Shown: piece by piece, positions 23,664 through 32,260 of the stretch
How positions within the stretch are numbered: position 1 is the first letter of the stretch
Layout: each line of letters begins with the position of its first letter
From: an uncultured Prevotella sp.
Lineage (GTDB): Bacteria > Bacteroidota > Bacteroidia > Bacteroidales > Bacteroidaceae
Length of the DNA: 61,056 bases
NCBI GenBank assembly: GCA_937877595.1
Contig: CALFIY010000082.1
Coordinates: 1 to 61,056 of the forward strand
Direction of reading: 5' to 3'
Program-made: the position numbers and the translations under genes
The notes under the pieces: model-generated
What the model was told of the DNA's origin: nothing
Database searches by the model: none
The model's input: the letters and a program-made list of their open reading frames with translations, nothing else

Positions 23664-24479
23664 TTTTTCGCTGAGACTGTTGCCTCTTAAATCGATTGCA
23701 ACAATGGTTCCGTCGGGGGCGACAAGCACGCTCGACGGAATGGAACTGATGCCGTAGACATCAACGGCGGCGCTCTTCCATCCTTTAAGGTCGCTAATTT
23801 GTGGCCATTTCATTCCGAGTTGCTGTATCGCTGCAACCCATGATTCTTTCTTCTGGTCGAGCGATACGCCGACAATATTAAATCCCTTGGAATGATATTT
23901 CTCGTAGTTCTTGACTACGTTGGGCATTTCCTGACGGCACGGACCGCACCACGAAGCCCAGAAATCTATAAGCACATACTGTCCTTGTCCAACCCACTGG
24001 CTTAACGTGGCATAGCGATCGTCTGTGTCTTCCATTTCAAGGTCATGGAATTTCATTCCCGGACGCCGTTTCTCATATCCTGCCAGCAGACGCTTTGGCT
24101 TTTCAAGTTCCGGACTGTTGTAATATGCTGCAGTGGGATCGAGCGCCGCTTTAAGTTCTTCGTAACTAAACTGATACATCGCCTCCTTGATGTATTTGGC
24201 AGGAATCTGATTGTCATGATTTTCACGTATGATCTGTTTTATCAGTTTCAGTTGCTCATTTGCCAGCGAGTCATACTTTGCTGACAGTTGTACAAAGCGC
24301 TCTCGCGTTGCTGGCATTTCACGCTGTGGGTCCTTCTGTTGCAGCGCACGAAATTCCTGAAGTATCTGTTCGCCCTGTGCGTCTATTATATCCATCTGTA
24401 CTTTGTATGCTTCTTCGCTTTGTGCGTGAAGCAGGTTGGTCGACGCAAGAAGTGTAAGCAAAATCAATAATTGTTTCAT
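23640..24479 (-). CDS. TlpA-like periplasmic thiol:disulfide oxidoreductase
   Basis: 279 residues with a signal peptide (MKQLLILLTLLASTNLLHAQ). A helical N-terminal region (about 25-130) precedes a thioredoxin-fold domain with the active site WASWCGPCRQEMP (about 178-190) and the cis-Pro loop ISSIPSSVLVAPDG. Such secreted TlpA/ResA-like proteins reduce disulfides in the periplasm of Bacteroidota, often for cytochrome maturation or stress. No cytochrome genes are adjacent. The 3' end overlaps the convergent exchanger gene. Redox partner unknown. Confidence 0.88.
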   Translation of the reverse strand: MKQLLILLTLLASTNLLHAQSEEAYKVQMDIIDAQGEQILQEFRALQQKDPQREMPATRERFVQLSAKYDSLANEQLKLIKQIIRENHDNQIPAKYIKEAMYQFSYEELKAALDPTAAYYNSPELEKPKRLLAGYEKRRPGMKFHDLEMEDTDDRYATLSQWVGQGQYVLIDFWASWCGPCRQEMPNVVKNYEKYHSKGFNIVGVSLDQKKESWVAAIQQLGMKWPQISDLKGWKSAAVDVYGISSIPSSVLVAPDGTIVAIDLRGNSLSEKLREIYGE

Positions 24480-24524
24480 AGAGTTCTTTGTTATATTATA
24501 ATATGTGTGATTATTCGTGTTTGA

Positions 24525-25772
24525 TTATTCGTAGCGCATGGTGCGTGCTGGATGAATGTGCGACACGAGAAACGATGGCGCAATCAGTACGAAGAATGTC
24601 ACCACAAGTGTCAGTGCGTTGAGCAGAAGGATAACGGGTATGTCCAGTTCCATTGGTGCTGTGCTGACATAGTAGTTTGCAGGATCGAGTTTGATGAAGC
24701 CAGTCCGCTGTTGCAGTATTATGATTGATATTCCAATCAGGTTGCCCCACAACAGGCCCTGTCCTACGATGAACATTGCAAACCAGAGGAATGTGCGGCG
24801 CACTGCTGCATTCCGTGTGCCGAGTGCTTTCAGCAGTCCTATCATCTGCGTGCGCTCCAGAATTATTATCAGCAGTCCGCTAATCATCGTAAATCCTGCC
24901 ACGCATACCATAAGAATAAGGATAATCCATACGTTCATGTCGAGCAACGAGAGCCAGGAGAAAATCTGAGGATATAGTTCCCGAATTGTGCGTGATGTGA
25001 GAAAATTGCCGTCATGGTCCGTATGGCGATTGACATTGTCAATCATCTGGTCGGCTGCCTCATTTAGCAGCGCAAAGTCTTTCACCTGTATTTCCAGTCC
25101 GCTGCAAGAATTCTCTTCCCAGTTGTTGAGCCGTACCACGGTATGGAGATCGGTAAACACCAGCATGCGGTCAAACTGGCTCATGTTGGTCTCGTAGATA
25201 GTGCTTACGGTGAAACGTCGTGCCCGTATATCGTCGTAGCCGATGAAGTAGGCAAAAACACGGTCGCCGACGGAGAGGTGCAACTTGTCTGCCGTAAGCC
25301 GCGACACGGCAATCTTGTTGCTGCTCTTGCTGTCACTGAAGTCGGGAAATGTTCCGTCTATGGTGTTATTCCTCAGGAAGTGCGTGTCGTAGTCATTGCC
25401 AATTCCCTTGAATGTCACTCCGAGAAAGTCGTCATCGGTTTTCAGAATTCCCTGCATTTCGGCAAATCTGCTGACATGTTCAATGCCGTCCAAGTTGCGT
25501 ATTGCTGCCATCAGAGAGTCGTCGGCGCAAATGGGGTAGGGCGTGGCTCCCTGTACAGACTGGAAATTTTCCACCCTTATATGACTGCCGAAGCCCACCA
25601 TCTTGTCGCGGATGGTGTGCTTGAAGCCCAGCACTACGCCAACAGTGACTATCATCACAGCCAGTCCGATGGCCACTCCTATCGTGGCAATCCTTATGGC
25701 CGGGCGGCTCACTTTGCGTTTGTCGCCCTTGTCGCTGAAAATGCGTCGCGCTAAGAAGAAAGATAAACTCAC
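24525..25772 (-). CDS. LolE/FtsX-type ABC transporter permease
   Basis: 415 residues. One N-terminal membrane helix (about 28-50, IATIGVAIGLAVMIVTVGVVLGF), a periplasmic MacB-like core domain (about 60-265) and three C-terminal helices (FtsX domain, from about 275 with LDMNVWIILILMVCVAGFTMISGLLIIILERTQMIGLLKALG). This is the layout of LolC/LolE, which lift lipoproteins out of the inner membrane. No ATPase gene (LolD) is next to it, so the partner is elsewhere. The aminotransferase gene is 33 bases upstream on the same strand. Confidence 0.87.
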   Translation of the reverse strand: MSLSFFLARRIFSDKGDKRKVSRPAIRIATIGVAIGLAVMIVTVGVVLGFKHTIRDKMVGFGSHIRVENFQSVQGATPYPICADDSLMAAIRNLDGIEHVSRFAEMQGILKTDDDFLGVTFKGIGNDYDTHFLRNNTIDGTFPDFSDSKSSNKIAVSRLTADKLHLSVGDRVFAYFIGYDDIRARRFTVSTIYETNMSQFDRMLVFTDLHTVVRLNNWEENSCSGLEIQVKDFALLNEAADQMIDNVNRHTDHDGNFLTSRTIRELYPQIFSWLSLLDMNVWIILILMVCVAGFTMISGLLIIILERTQMIGLLKALGTRNAAVRRTFLWFAMFIVGQGLLWGNLIGISIIILQQRTGFIKLDPANYYVSTAPMELDIPVILLLNALTLVVTFFVLIAPSFLVSHIHPARTMRYE

Positions 25773-25805
25773 TTTATATTTATGGTGGGAAAGATACGTC
25801 GTCGG

Positions 25806-27011
25806 CTATCCTTCCATCTGTCGGCCAGGATATGCCTCCAGTGCCTTGCGCAGCACGAAGAGGGCGCGCTCAAGGTCATCCTTCTTCAGCACATAGGCTA
25901 TACGAACCTGGTTGTAGCCTGCGCCTGGTGTAGTATAGAAGCCTGCTGCAGGAGCCATCATCACCGTCTCGCCCTCATACTGGAATTCGGCCAGACACCA
26001 ACGGCAGAACTCTTCTGCATTGTCAACTGGCAGTTTTGCCACGGTGTAGAATGCTCCCATGGGGATTGGGGAGTAGACGCCTGGAATGCGATTCAAACCG
26101 TCAATAAGGCATTTGCGGCGCTCAACATACTCATCATAAACATCACGCAGGTATTCGTCGGGCGCGTCAAGCGATGCCTCTGCCACAATCTGACCAATAA
26201 GTGGTGGTGAAAGGCGTGCCTGGCAAAATTTCATCACTGCCTTGCGAACTTGTTCGTTTTTCGTGATAAGGGCGCCAATGCGTATTCCGCACTCAGAATA
26301 GCGTTTTGAAACCGAATCAATGAGTATGACATTCTGTTCAATTCCCTCAAGATGGCATGCTGAGATGTATGGCGAACCAGTGTATATATATTCGCGATAC
26401 ACTTCATCGGAAAAAAGATAAAGGTCGTATTTCTTTACCAGATCCCTTATCTGCTGCATCTCCCTGCGTGTGTAGAGATAGCCGGTAGGGTTATTGGGAT
26501 TGCATATCATTATCGCACGTGTGCGGTCGTTGATCAGTTCTTCAAATTTTTCCACTTTAGGAAGTGAGAAGCCTTCTTCGATGGTCGTGGCAATAGTGCG
26601 TATCTTTGCGCCGGCAGAGATGGCAAATGCCATGTAGTTGGCGTAGGCAGGCTCTGGCACAATAATTTCATCGCCGGGATTAAGACAGGAGAGGAAAGCG
26701 AAGAGCACGGCCTCGCTACCACCCGACGTGATTATAATATCGTCAGCGGTGACGTTGATATTGTATTTTGCGTAGTAGTCGACAAGTTTCTCGCGATAAC
26801 TGAGGTAACCCTGTGATGGCGAATACTCCAGTATTTTCCTGTCTATCTGCTTCAGAGCATCGAGTCCTACCTGTGGCGTTGGCAGGTCGGGCTGTCCGAT
26901 GTTCAGATGATATACTTTTGTGCCACGCTTCTTTGCTGCGGCGGCCAAAGGAGCCAGTTTCCTGATTGGGGACTCTGGCATTTCCAAGCCACGTATTGAT
27001 ATTTCGGGCAT
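25806..27011 (-). CDS. Class I/II pyridoxal-phosphate aminotransferase (AspC/AspB-like)
   Basis: 401 residues, fold type I. The conserved features are PDLPTPQVGLDAL, YSPSQGYLSYREKL, TSGGSEAVLFAF, NPNNPTGYLYTRREM, SDEVYREYIY and the PLP-binding Lys in DSVSKRYSECGIRIG, with the carboxylate-binding Arg in YNQVRIAYV. It is likely an aspartate or broad 2-oxoacid aminotransferase. The Met at 27011 gives the expected MPEISIRGLEMPESPIRKL start. A second, different aminotransferase lies in the aromatic operon at 33162-34349, so the two presumably have different substrates. Confidence 0.88.
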   Translation of the reverse strand: MPEISIRGLEMPESPIRKLAPLAAAAKKRGTKVYHLNIGQPDLPTPQVGLDALKQIDRKILEYSPSQGYLSYREKLVDYYAKYNINVTADDIIITSGGSEAVLFAFLSCLNPGDEIIVPEPAYANYMAFAISAGAKIRTIATTIEEGFSLPKVEKFEELINDRTRAIMICNPNNPTGYLYTRREMQQIRDLVKKYDLYLFSDEVYREYIYTGSPYISACHLEGIEQNVILIDSVSKRYSECGIRIGALITKNEQVRKAVMKFCQARLSPPLIGQIVAEASLDAPDEYLRDVYDEYVERRKCLIDGLNRIPGVYSPIPMGAFYTVAKLPVDNAEEFCRWCLAEFQYEGETVMMAPAAGFYTTPGAGYNQVRIAYVLKKDDLERALFVLRKALEAYPGRQMEG

Positions 27012-27168
27012 GATTTTTCCGTTAGTTGCTTAATGGTCTGATAATTGCGCGCAAAATTACGAAATAAAAGCAGACGCGACAAATATATTAGTGAAAATGG
27101 CACAATTAAAAAAAGTTAAGCCTTCGAGTTTTCCGTCATTATGCTATTGAATTTCTTGTGAAAAGGCG

Positions 27169-27176
27169 TACTTTTG
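27169..27176 (+). promoter_or_regulatory. -7 element before the pseudokinase gene
   Basis: TACTTTTG with an ATTG at 27145-27148 (20-base spacer) as a near-match -33 box. The start codon at 27203 is 26 bases downstream. Confidence 0.55.
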
Positions 27177-27202
27177 CTGCCTCAAAACAATTTAGGCTTA
27201 CG

Positions 27203-28438
27203 ATGAACTACGAAGAACTGATAGCATCGCGCAGGGAGAAACAACCGCAAAAGACGCATCTGCCAATAGGTGAATATTTCCGTCAGCAGACAGACGGCAA
27301 ATACCATAGTTACTTAGAAATCCGTCCGGAACTTAACAGCAATATCAAATTCTCTGAGGCATTAAAGACAGAATGTCAACAGAATTCGTCGCTGACCAAC
27401 AGCCATCTGCTCCATTTCCGTCCCGTCGGCGAAAGCAGTGATATAGAAAAGATAGAACTTGAGCAGGGACACTATCAGCCGCTTTCGCAATTGCTAAACG
27501 ACACTCCCGCTGTGGTAGCAGAAAAGGGATTTTTCGACAATCTTACCAATGGACTCCTTGATGCAGCAAGTTATCTGCACAGCAAGGGCATCTATCATGT
27601 TTGCTTCTCTCCCCAGACTGTCTTCATACGCAAGGGCGACAATGGCGTGCTTTTGCTCTCGCATGGCTCATACTATCTTGGCATGAGCGAGCCAGGCCAG
27701 TTGTACGACGGCTTTGAGGATTTCGTTGCGCCTGAAGTTTTGAATCGCGGCACCGTTGATGAGCGCTGCGACATCTATTCTATCGGAAAACTGTTGACCT
27801 GCGTCTTCGACTCATCGGATATGCCACTGGAATATAGGCGTGTGCTGAAGAAGGCTGTGAGCCAATCGCCAGAAGATCGCTATTCCACACCAGAGGAAAT
27901 GCTCAATGCCATAAACAATAAACGCAACACATATCGCTCTGCTGTGTCGTTTGCCGTCGCAGTTGTCATAGCATTGCTGTGCGTGGGCTTGTATTTTGAA
28001 CTGTTTCCCGAAACAGAAACCGTGGAGTTTGTCAAGCCGGCTCCACGGCAGGCTACCGACGACCTGCTTGACGACGGCTTCAGACCAGAAGAGTTGGGAA
28101 TTGTAGATTCTGACTCGCTGACAGAGGAGGAGCGCATATCGCAACAAGAATATCAGGCCAAGGCAGAAGAGATATTCCGCAAGAGATACGAGCAGGAAGC
28201 CGACAGAATCCTGTCGAAGATATACAACAAGAATTCGATGAATGTCAGCGAGAAGAACTTCCTTGCCCGGAATCAAGAGACTGTTGAGGACCTTATGAAA
28301 GCCCAGATGCAGATAGCCGATGAGGCAGCCATTTCGCAGGAAAAGAGCCAACTCATAGCCACTGAGATTATTGAGCGCCTCACGGAGCAGAAGAAGCAGG
28401 CCCTGGGCGGTTCAAACGGCAGGGGAATACAGAAATAA
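27203..28438 (+). CDS. Membrane-anchored protein kinase-like protein with degenerate active site (pseudokinase)
   Basis: 411 residues from the ATG at 27203. The first about 235 residues resemble a Ser/Thr kinase domain, best seen in its C-lobe: YLHSKGIYHVCFSPQTVFI for the catalytic loop, FEDFVAPEVLN for the APE motif (176-178), DERCDIYSIGKLLTCVF for helix F, and SPEDRYSTPEEML near the end. Key residues are lost: HRD reads HVC (132-134) and DFG reads SHG (around 154). One membrane helix (about 246-265) and a Glu/Gln-rich, probably coiled region (about 300-400) follow. A non-catalytic scaffold or ligand-binding role is likely. DUF4494 and YggS genes follow after 38 and 6 bases. Confidence 0.78.
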   Translation: MNYEELIASRREKQPQKTHLPIGEYFRQQTDGKYHSYLEIRPELNSNIKFSEALKTECQQNSSLTNSHLLHFRPVGESSDIEKIELEQGHYQPLSQLLNDTPAVVAEKGFFDNLTNGLLDAASYLHSKGIYHVCFSPQTVFIRKGDNGVLLLSHGSYYLGMSEPGQLYDGFEDFVAPEVLNRGTVDERCDIYSIGKLLTCVFDSSDMPLEYRRVLKKAVSQSPEDRYSTPEEMLNAINNKRNTYRSAVSFAVAVVIALLCVGLYFELFPETETVEFVKPAPRQATDDLLDDGFRPEELGIVDSDSLTEEERISQQEYQAKAEEIFRKRYEQEADRILSKIYNKNSMNVSEKNFLARNQETVEDLMKAQMQIADEAAISQEKSQLIATEIIERLTEQKKQALGGSNGRGIQK

Positions 28439-28476
28439 AATCAGAAACACATTTATAACAAACATAAAAAAGAAAT

Positions 28477-28959
28477 ATGCGAAGCAGAAGTGCCACTTGG
28501 TTTGAATGTAAAATTCAATACGAGAAGACTGTGGAGGATGGTCTTCAGAAGAAGGTCAATGAGGTATACGCCGTAGATGCCCTGTCGTTCACCGAGGCTG
28601 AGAGGAGAATAATGGAGGAGATGTCCAGTTACATAAGTGGTGAGTTCACTGTTAAGGACATAAAGATAGCCCAATACAGGGAGGTATTCTTCTCCGACGA
28701 AGAGATGGCCGACAGATGGTATAAGGCTAAACTGCAGTTTATCACTCTCGACGAGAAGACTGACAAAGAGAAGCGCACCAATGCAACATTCCTGGTGCAG
28801 GCAGGGACGCTCAACGGTGCCGTGAAAAACATTGACCAGCAGATGGGCGGCACAATGCAGGACTACGTCACGGTGTCTGTGGCGGAAACCGCGCTGATGG
28901 ATGTCTTTGAATACAAGTCAAAGGAACAGCCCGAATCTCAGAATACCACAGAAGAGTAA
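28477..28959 (+). CDS. DUF4494 domain protein
   Basis: 160 residues, a small cytoplasmic protein of the Bacteroidota DUF4494 family (WFECKIQYEKTVEDGLQKKVNEVYAVDALSFTEAERRIMEEM). It looks alpha/beta with no signal peptide or membrane segment, and has a charged C-terminal tail. It sits between the pseudokinase and YggS genes on the same strand with short gaps, so they are probably cotranscribed. No function is known to me. Confidence 0.78.
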   Translation: MRSRSATWFECKIQYEKTVEDGLQKKVNEVYAVDALSFTEAERRIMEEMSSYISGEFTVKDIKIAQYREVFFSDEEMADRWYKAKLQFITLDEKTDKEKRTNATFLVQAGTLNGAVKNIDQQMGGTMQDYVTVSVAETALMDVFEYKSKEQPESQNTTEE

Positions 28960-28965
28960 ACCGCT

Positions 28966-29640
28966 ATGAACTACGACGTGCGTGGCCATTTGCATCAAGT
29001 GCTTGACAGCCTTCCCAAGGGTGTCAGACTCGTGGCCATAAGCAAGTATCATCCTGTAGAATATATTGAGACTGCCTATGCTGAAGGCCAGCGCATTTTC
29101 GGCGAAAGCCATGAGCAGGAACTGCGGCAGAAGGTAGAACAACTGCCGAGCGATATACAGTGGCACTTTATTGGCCATCTTCAGACGAATAAAGTGCGGT
29201 ATATTGTGCCGTATATCTCTATGATAGAGTCTGTTGACTCGCTTCGCCTGCTGAAAGAGATTAATAAGCAAGGTGCCCGTCACGACAAAGTGGTTGACGT
29301 GCTCCTCGAACTGCATATCGCAGCAGAGGAAAGCAAGTATGGACTGACGTCCGACGACTGTCGGCAGTTGCTGGAGGACGGCGAATGGCGTGAAATGAAG
29401 AATGTAAGAATTTGCGGACTTATGATGATGGCGTCAAACACTGGCGATGCAGATAAGATACGCCACGAGTTTCAGACCGCAAATTCACTGTTTGAGGAAA
29501 TCAGACAGCGCTTCTTTGCCGACGCCCCTTGGTTTTGTGAGAAGTCGTGGGGCATGAGCAGCGACTACCTGATAGCGTGCGAAGAGGGTAGCACCATGGT
29601 TCGTATAGGCACTACTATCTTCGGCCCGCGAGTCTACTGA
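28966..29640 (+). CDS. YggS-family pyridoxal-phosphate homeostasis protein
   Basis: 224 residues. Single-domain PLP-binding TIM barrel of the YggS/PROSC (PLPBP) family: the PLP Lys is in RLVAISKYHPVEYI (about 25), followed by IFGESHEQELRQK, WHFIGHLQTNKVRYI, ICGLMMMAS and the phosphate-binding SWGMSSDYLIACEEGSTMVRIGTTIFG. It has no known enzyme activity and helps balance vitamin B6 and amino acid pools. It is the last gene of the pseudokinase-DUF4494-yggS group. Six bases separate it from DUF4494. Confidence 0.93.
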   Translation: MNYDVRGHLHQVLDSLPKGVRLVAISKYHPVEYIETAYAEGQRIFGESHEQELRQKVEQLPSDIQWHFIGHLQTNKVRYIVPYISMIESVDSLRLLKEINKQGARHDKVVDVLLELHIAAEESKYGLTSDDCRQLLEDGEWREMKNVRICGLMMMASNTGDADKIRHEFQTANSLFEEIRQRFFADAPWFCEKSWGMSSDYLIACEEGSTMVRIGTTIFGPRVY

Positions 29641-29644
29641 TTTT

Positions 29645-30315
29645 TCAGTAATTATAGAAAATAGTAGTGGTGACATACTGTTTGAAAGCAGTGTTGTCGT
29701 AGTTCTTGCTTAGCATGAAGTCCACTTCACCAGTGATGCCATAGAGGAATTTCTTGTCGCCAATACCAATACGGAGCGACGGAACAGGAGAGTTGAAGTT
29801 CTTAATTGAACTCGTATCGTCGAGACTTACCGACATCAAGCCTGTTCCAGTGCGCTTGTACGATTTGCTGCCATACAGGGCTATGTTGGCAACCAAGCCA
29901 ACCGATAGCGGAAAGACGTTGTTGTGCCAGTGAAACATGAAAGGCACGCTAAGATAGTATGCATCGTAAGTTGTTTTTTCCGTAAAGTCGGATGATGCAC
30001 TGCTCAGTCCGCTATAAGTGCTTTCCAATTTGTGTTTTTTTTGTTAATTTCTAATCCGACGCCAACTCCGTAGTCATTGGAAATCGGGTATTCGGCTTCA
30101 AAACCGATGAAAGTAAATGCAAGTCCACCTTTTGATTTACTGGTATAATTAGCAAAGTCGTTCGATTCCTTTCCCATAGTAGACCATCCAATACCACTCT
30201 TGAAATTAAATTCCAGACTGCTCCAGAAGTTTTTGCTCTCTTTTTGCTCTGTCTGAGCGGATGCACTCATGCAAAATGACATGATGCCAAGGATAATAAA
30301 ACTTACTCTTTTCAT
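29645..30315 (-). pseudogene. Outer-membrane beta-barrel protein gene interrupted by a frameshift at an A8 run
   Basis: Two reading frames together make one barrel protein of about 222 residues. The first (30315 to 30004, 103 codons) has a signal peptide (MKRVSFIILGIMSFCMSASAQ) and barrel strands. The second (to 29645) has no start codon of its own except a TTG and continues the barrel to a final aromatic NY. They join by a -1 shift at eight A residues (minus strand, 30036-30043), which include the slippery heptamer A_AAA_AAC in the correct phase. One extra A would restore the frame. It may be a true mutation, a phase-variable tract, a sequencing error or programmed frameshifting. The protein resembles small PorT-like barrels. 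Confidence 0.72.
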
Positions 30316-30507
30316 AATAACCGATTGATTTGCAACGTAAATAAACTATTACTGCCTTTACTCTTTTTATTTGTTGTGTTTTAATGTTGAAATAGTAGTA
30401 ATGGATAATGCAAAAGAATGAAATTTCTTTTAGATATATAAGATATGCAAAGTGAAAAATAATATACGTGCACATTATACTGGTAACAGCAAATATTGTA
30501 GAATAAT

Positions 30508-30539
30508 TTTGGCTGTATCGGTAAATTGTGTTACTTTTG
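30508..30539 (+). promoter_or_regulatory. Promoter of the PurF-like gene
   Basis: -33 TTTG (30508-30511), 20-base spacer, -7 TACTTTTG (30532-30539). The leader to the start codon is about 50 bases, and the 276-base gap upstream (30316-30591) shows no other feature. Confidence 0.75.
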
Positions 30540-30591
30540 CAGCCGTATTTATATATATAGGTATTAATAAACAGGTAAGGAAAAGAAGACA

Positions 30592-32025
30592 ATGGGCGGC
30601 TTTTTTGGTACTATCTCTTCAAAAGATTGCGTTAACGACTTATTTTACGGCACCGACTACAACTCGCACCTTGGTACAAAGCGTGCTGGCTTGGTGACAT
30701 TTGATGAAGAAAGCGGTTTCCACAGGAGCATTCACTCTCTGGAACGTCAGTATTTTCGCTCGCGCTTTGAAGACGAACTCGACGAGTTTAAGGGACATGC
30801 CGGACTTGGCATAATCAGCGATACCGACCCACAGCCCATTATCGTCAACTCACATCTTGGACGATACGCCGTTGTTACAGTAGCAAAGATAAACAATTTG
30901 CGCCAGGTTGCCGACGAACTGCTGAAAGAGAGAATGCATTTCAGTGAGATGTCGGCAAACAACATTAATCAGACAGAACTTGTGGCCCTGCTCATCAACA
31001 TGGGGAACTCATTCGTCGACGGCATCAACAAAGTATATCAGAAGATAGAGGGCTCCTGCTCCATGCTGATATTGACGGAAGACGGCATTATCGCTGCGCG
31101 TGATTTTCTGGGACGCACGCCGATTGTTATAGGAAAGAAGGAAGGCGCCATGGCCGTAAGCAGCGAGACTACGAGTTTTCCAAACCTTGATTATAAGGTG
31201 CTCCGTGATGTTGGTCCTGGTGAAATAGTGCGTCTGCGCTCCACAGGATTGGAAGTTATGCAGCAGGCTGCATCACACTGCCAGATTTGTTCGTTCCTTT
31301 GGGTTTACTATGGATTTCCTTCCAGTGACTACGAAGGTATTAATACCGAATACGTGAGAGAAAAGAACGGCCATATTATGGGCGAGAGTGACACCGACCT
31401 TGATGCCGACCTCGTCTGCGGTATTCCCGACTCTGGCGTTGGCATGGCCTTGGGATACAGCGAAGGGCGCAATATTCCATACAAGCGTGCCGTGGTGAAA
31501 TACACACCGACATGGCCCCGTTCGTTCACCCCCGGCAATCAGAAGCGCCGTGACCTCGTGGCACGCATGAAACTCATACCCAATCCAGCCATTCTGAAAG
31601 GCCAGCGCATAGTTTTCTGCGACGACAGCATCGTGCGCGGCACGCAGTTGCGTGACAACGTTCGCACCTTCTTCGACAACGGAGCAAAGGAAGTGCATGT
31701 GCGCATCTCCTGCCCGCCGCTTGTCTACGGCTGCCCATTCATCGGATTTACCACGTCGAAGAGCGACCTTGAACTCATTACGCGGAGGATAATCAATGAC
31801 TTTGAAGGTGACGACAGCAAAAATCTGGAGCGCTATGCTACTAGCGACACTCCTGAATACAAGCGCATGGTTAGCGAGATAGCACGCCGCCTTGGTCTCT
31901 CCAGTGTTAAGTTTGCCAAGATAGAAGACCTTATAGCATCCATAGGTCTGCCGAAGGAGCGCGTCTGCACCCACTGTTTCGACGGCAGTAGTTACTGCCA
32001 TGCCAAGGAAACTATAGAAAAGTAG
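30592..32025 (+). CDS. Amidophosphoribosyltransferase-like protein lacking the glutaminase cysteine
   Basis: 477 residues with the two-domain PurF layout. The C-terminal phosphoribosyltransferase half is intact: VCGIPDSGVGMALGYS, the region around YTPTWPRSFTPGNQKRR, and the PRPP motif IVFCDDSIVRGTQL. The N-terminal half follows the Ntn glutaminase fold (IIAARDFLGRTPIVIGKK, AVSSETTSF, RDVGPGEIV), but the protein begins Met-Gly-Gly-Phe where PurF has Met-Cys-Gly, so the nucleophilic Cys is absent and the AHNGNL loop is also changed. It could use free ammonia or have another role. C-terminal cysteines (CTHCFDGSSYC) are of unknown purpose. A canonical PurF is expected elsewhere. Confidence 0.85.
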   Translation: MGGFFGTISSKDCVNDLFYGTDYNSHLGTKRAGLVTFDEESGFHRSIHSLERQYFRSRFEDELDEFKGHAGLGIISDTDPQPIIVNSHLGRYAVVTVAKINNLRQVADELLKERMHFSEMSANNINQTELVALLINMGNSFVDGINKVYQKIEGSCSMLILTEDGIIAARDFLGRTPIVIGKKEGAMAVSSETTSFPNLDYKVLRDVGPGEIVRLRSTGLEVMQQAASHCQICSFLWVYYGFPSSDYEGINTEYVREKNGHIMGESDTDLDADLVCGIPDSGVGMALGYSEGRNIPYKRAVVKYTPTWPRSFTPGNQKRRDLVARMKLIPNPAILKGQRIVFCDDSIVRGTQLRDNVRTFFDNGAKEVHVRISCPPLVYGCPFIGFTTSKSDLELITRRIINDFEGDDSKNLERYATSDTPEYKRMVSEIARRLGLSSVKFAKIEDLIASIGLPKERVCTHCFDGSSYCHAKETIEK

Positions 32026-32054
32026 TAAAAACAGCGAAAAAAACAATCAAAATG

Positions 32055-32086
32055 TTTGTCGGGTCAGTGAATTTGTTGTAACTTTG
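32055..32086 (+). promoter_or_regulatory. Promoter of the aromatic amino acid (pheA) operon
   Basis: -33 TTTG at 32055-32058, 20-base spacer, -7 TAACTTTG at 32079-32086. Transcription would start about 20 bases before the leader peptide start. Confidence 0.8.
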
Positions 32087-32112
32087 CCCGCGAAACAGAA
32101 AAAGAAATAACA

Positions 32113-32172
32113 ATGAGTCAGAATGTTCAGTTCTTTTACGGCTTTTACTTTTACTTTGCAATAGAGTTGTGA
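32113..32172 (+). CDS. Phe/Tyr-rich leader peptide of the pheA attenuator
   Basis: A 19-codon frame (MSQNVQFFYGFYFYFAIEL) with five Phe and three Tyr among residues 7-15. Its TGA stop lies inside the antiterminator arm GTGAAGCGG (32169-32177). Slow translation of the Phe/Tyr codons would leave that arm free; complete translation would cover it. It lies between a canonical promoter and an intrinsic terminator directly before pheA, which is the classic arrangement of amino acid-responsive attenuation. It makes no functional protein. Confidence 0.85.
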   Translation: MSQNVQFFYGFYFYFAIEL

Positions 32173-32260
32173 AGCGGTAGGCCGTATGGTAAGAAAACAG
32201 AACAATGATACAAAAAAGATAAGGCTCCGCTTCACAGAACAGTGAAAGCGGAGTTTTTTT
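32169..32260 (+). promoter_or_regulatory. Transcription attenuator of pheA (antiterminator and terminator)
   Basis: The arm GTGAAGCGG (32169-32177) is perfectly complementary to CCGCTTCAC (32227-32235), giving a 9-bp antiterminator. The same CTCCGCTTCAC (32225-32235) can instead pair with GTGAAAGCGGAG (32242-32253; 11 bp with one bulged A) and is followed by seven T, an intrinsic terminator. The two structures exclude each other. Confidence 0.85.
32225..32260 (+). terminator. Attenuator terminator before pheA
   Basis: Stem 32225-32235 with 32242-32253, loop of six bases, then T7 at 32254-32260. The pheA start codon is 21 bases downstream, so read-through is required for expression. Confidence 0.85.

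Noticed and set aside
32045..32112. A second leader peptide upstream of the pheA attenuator.
   Set aside because: This stretch contains the -33 and -7 promoter elements and no open frame with a stop in the right place.
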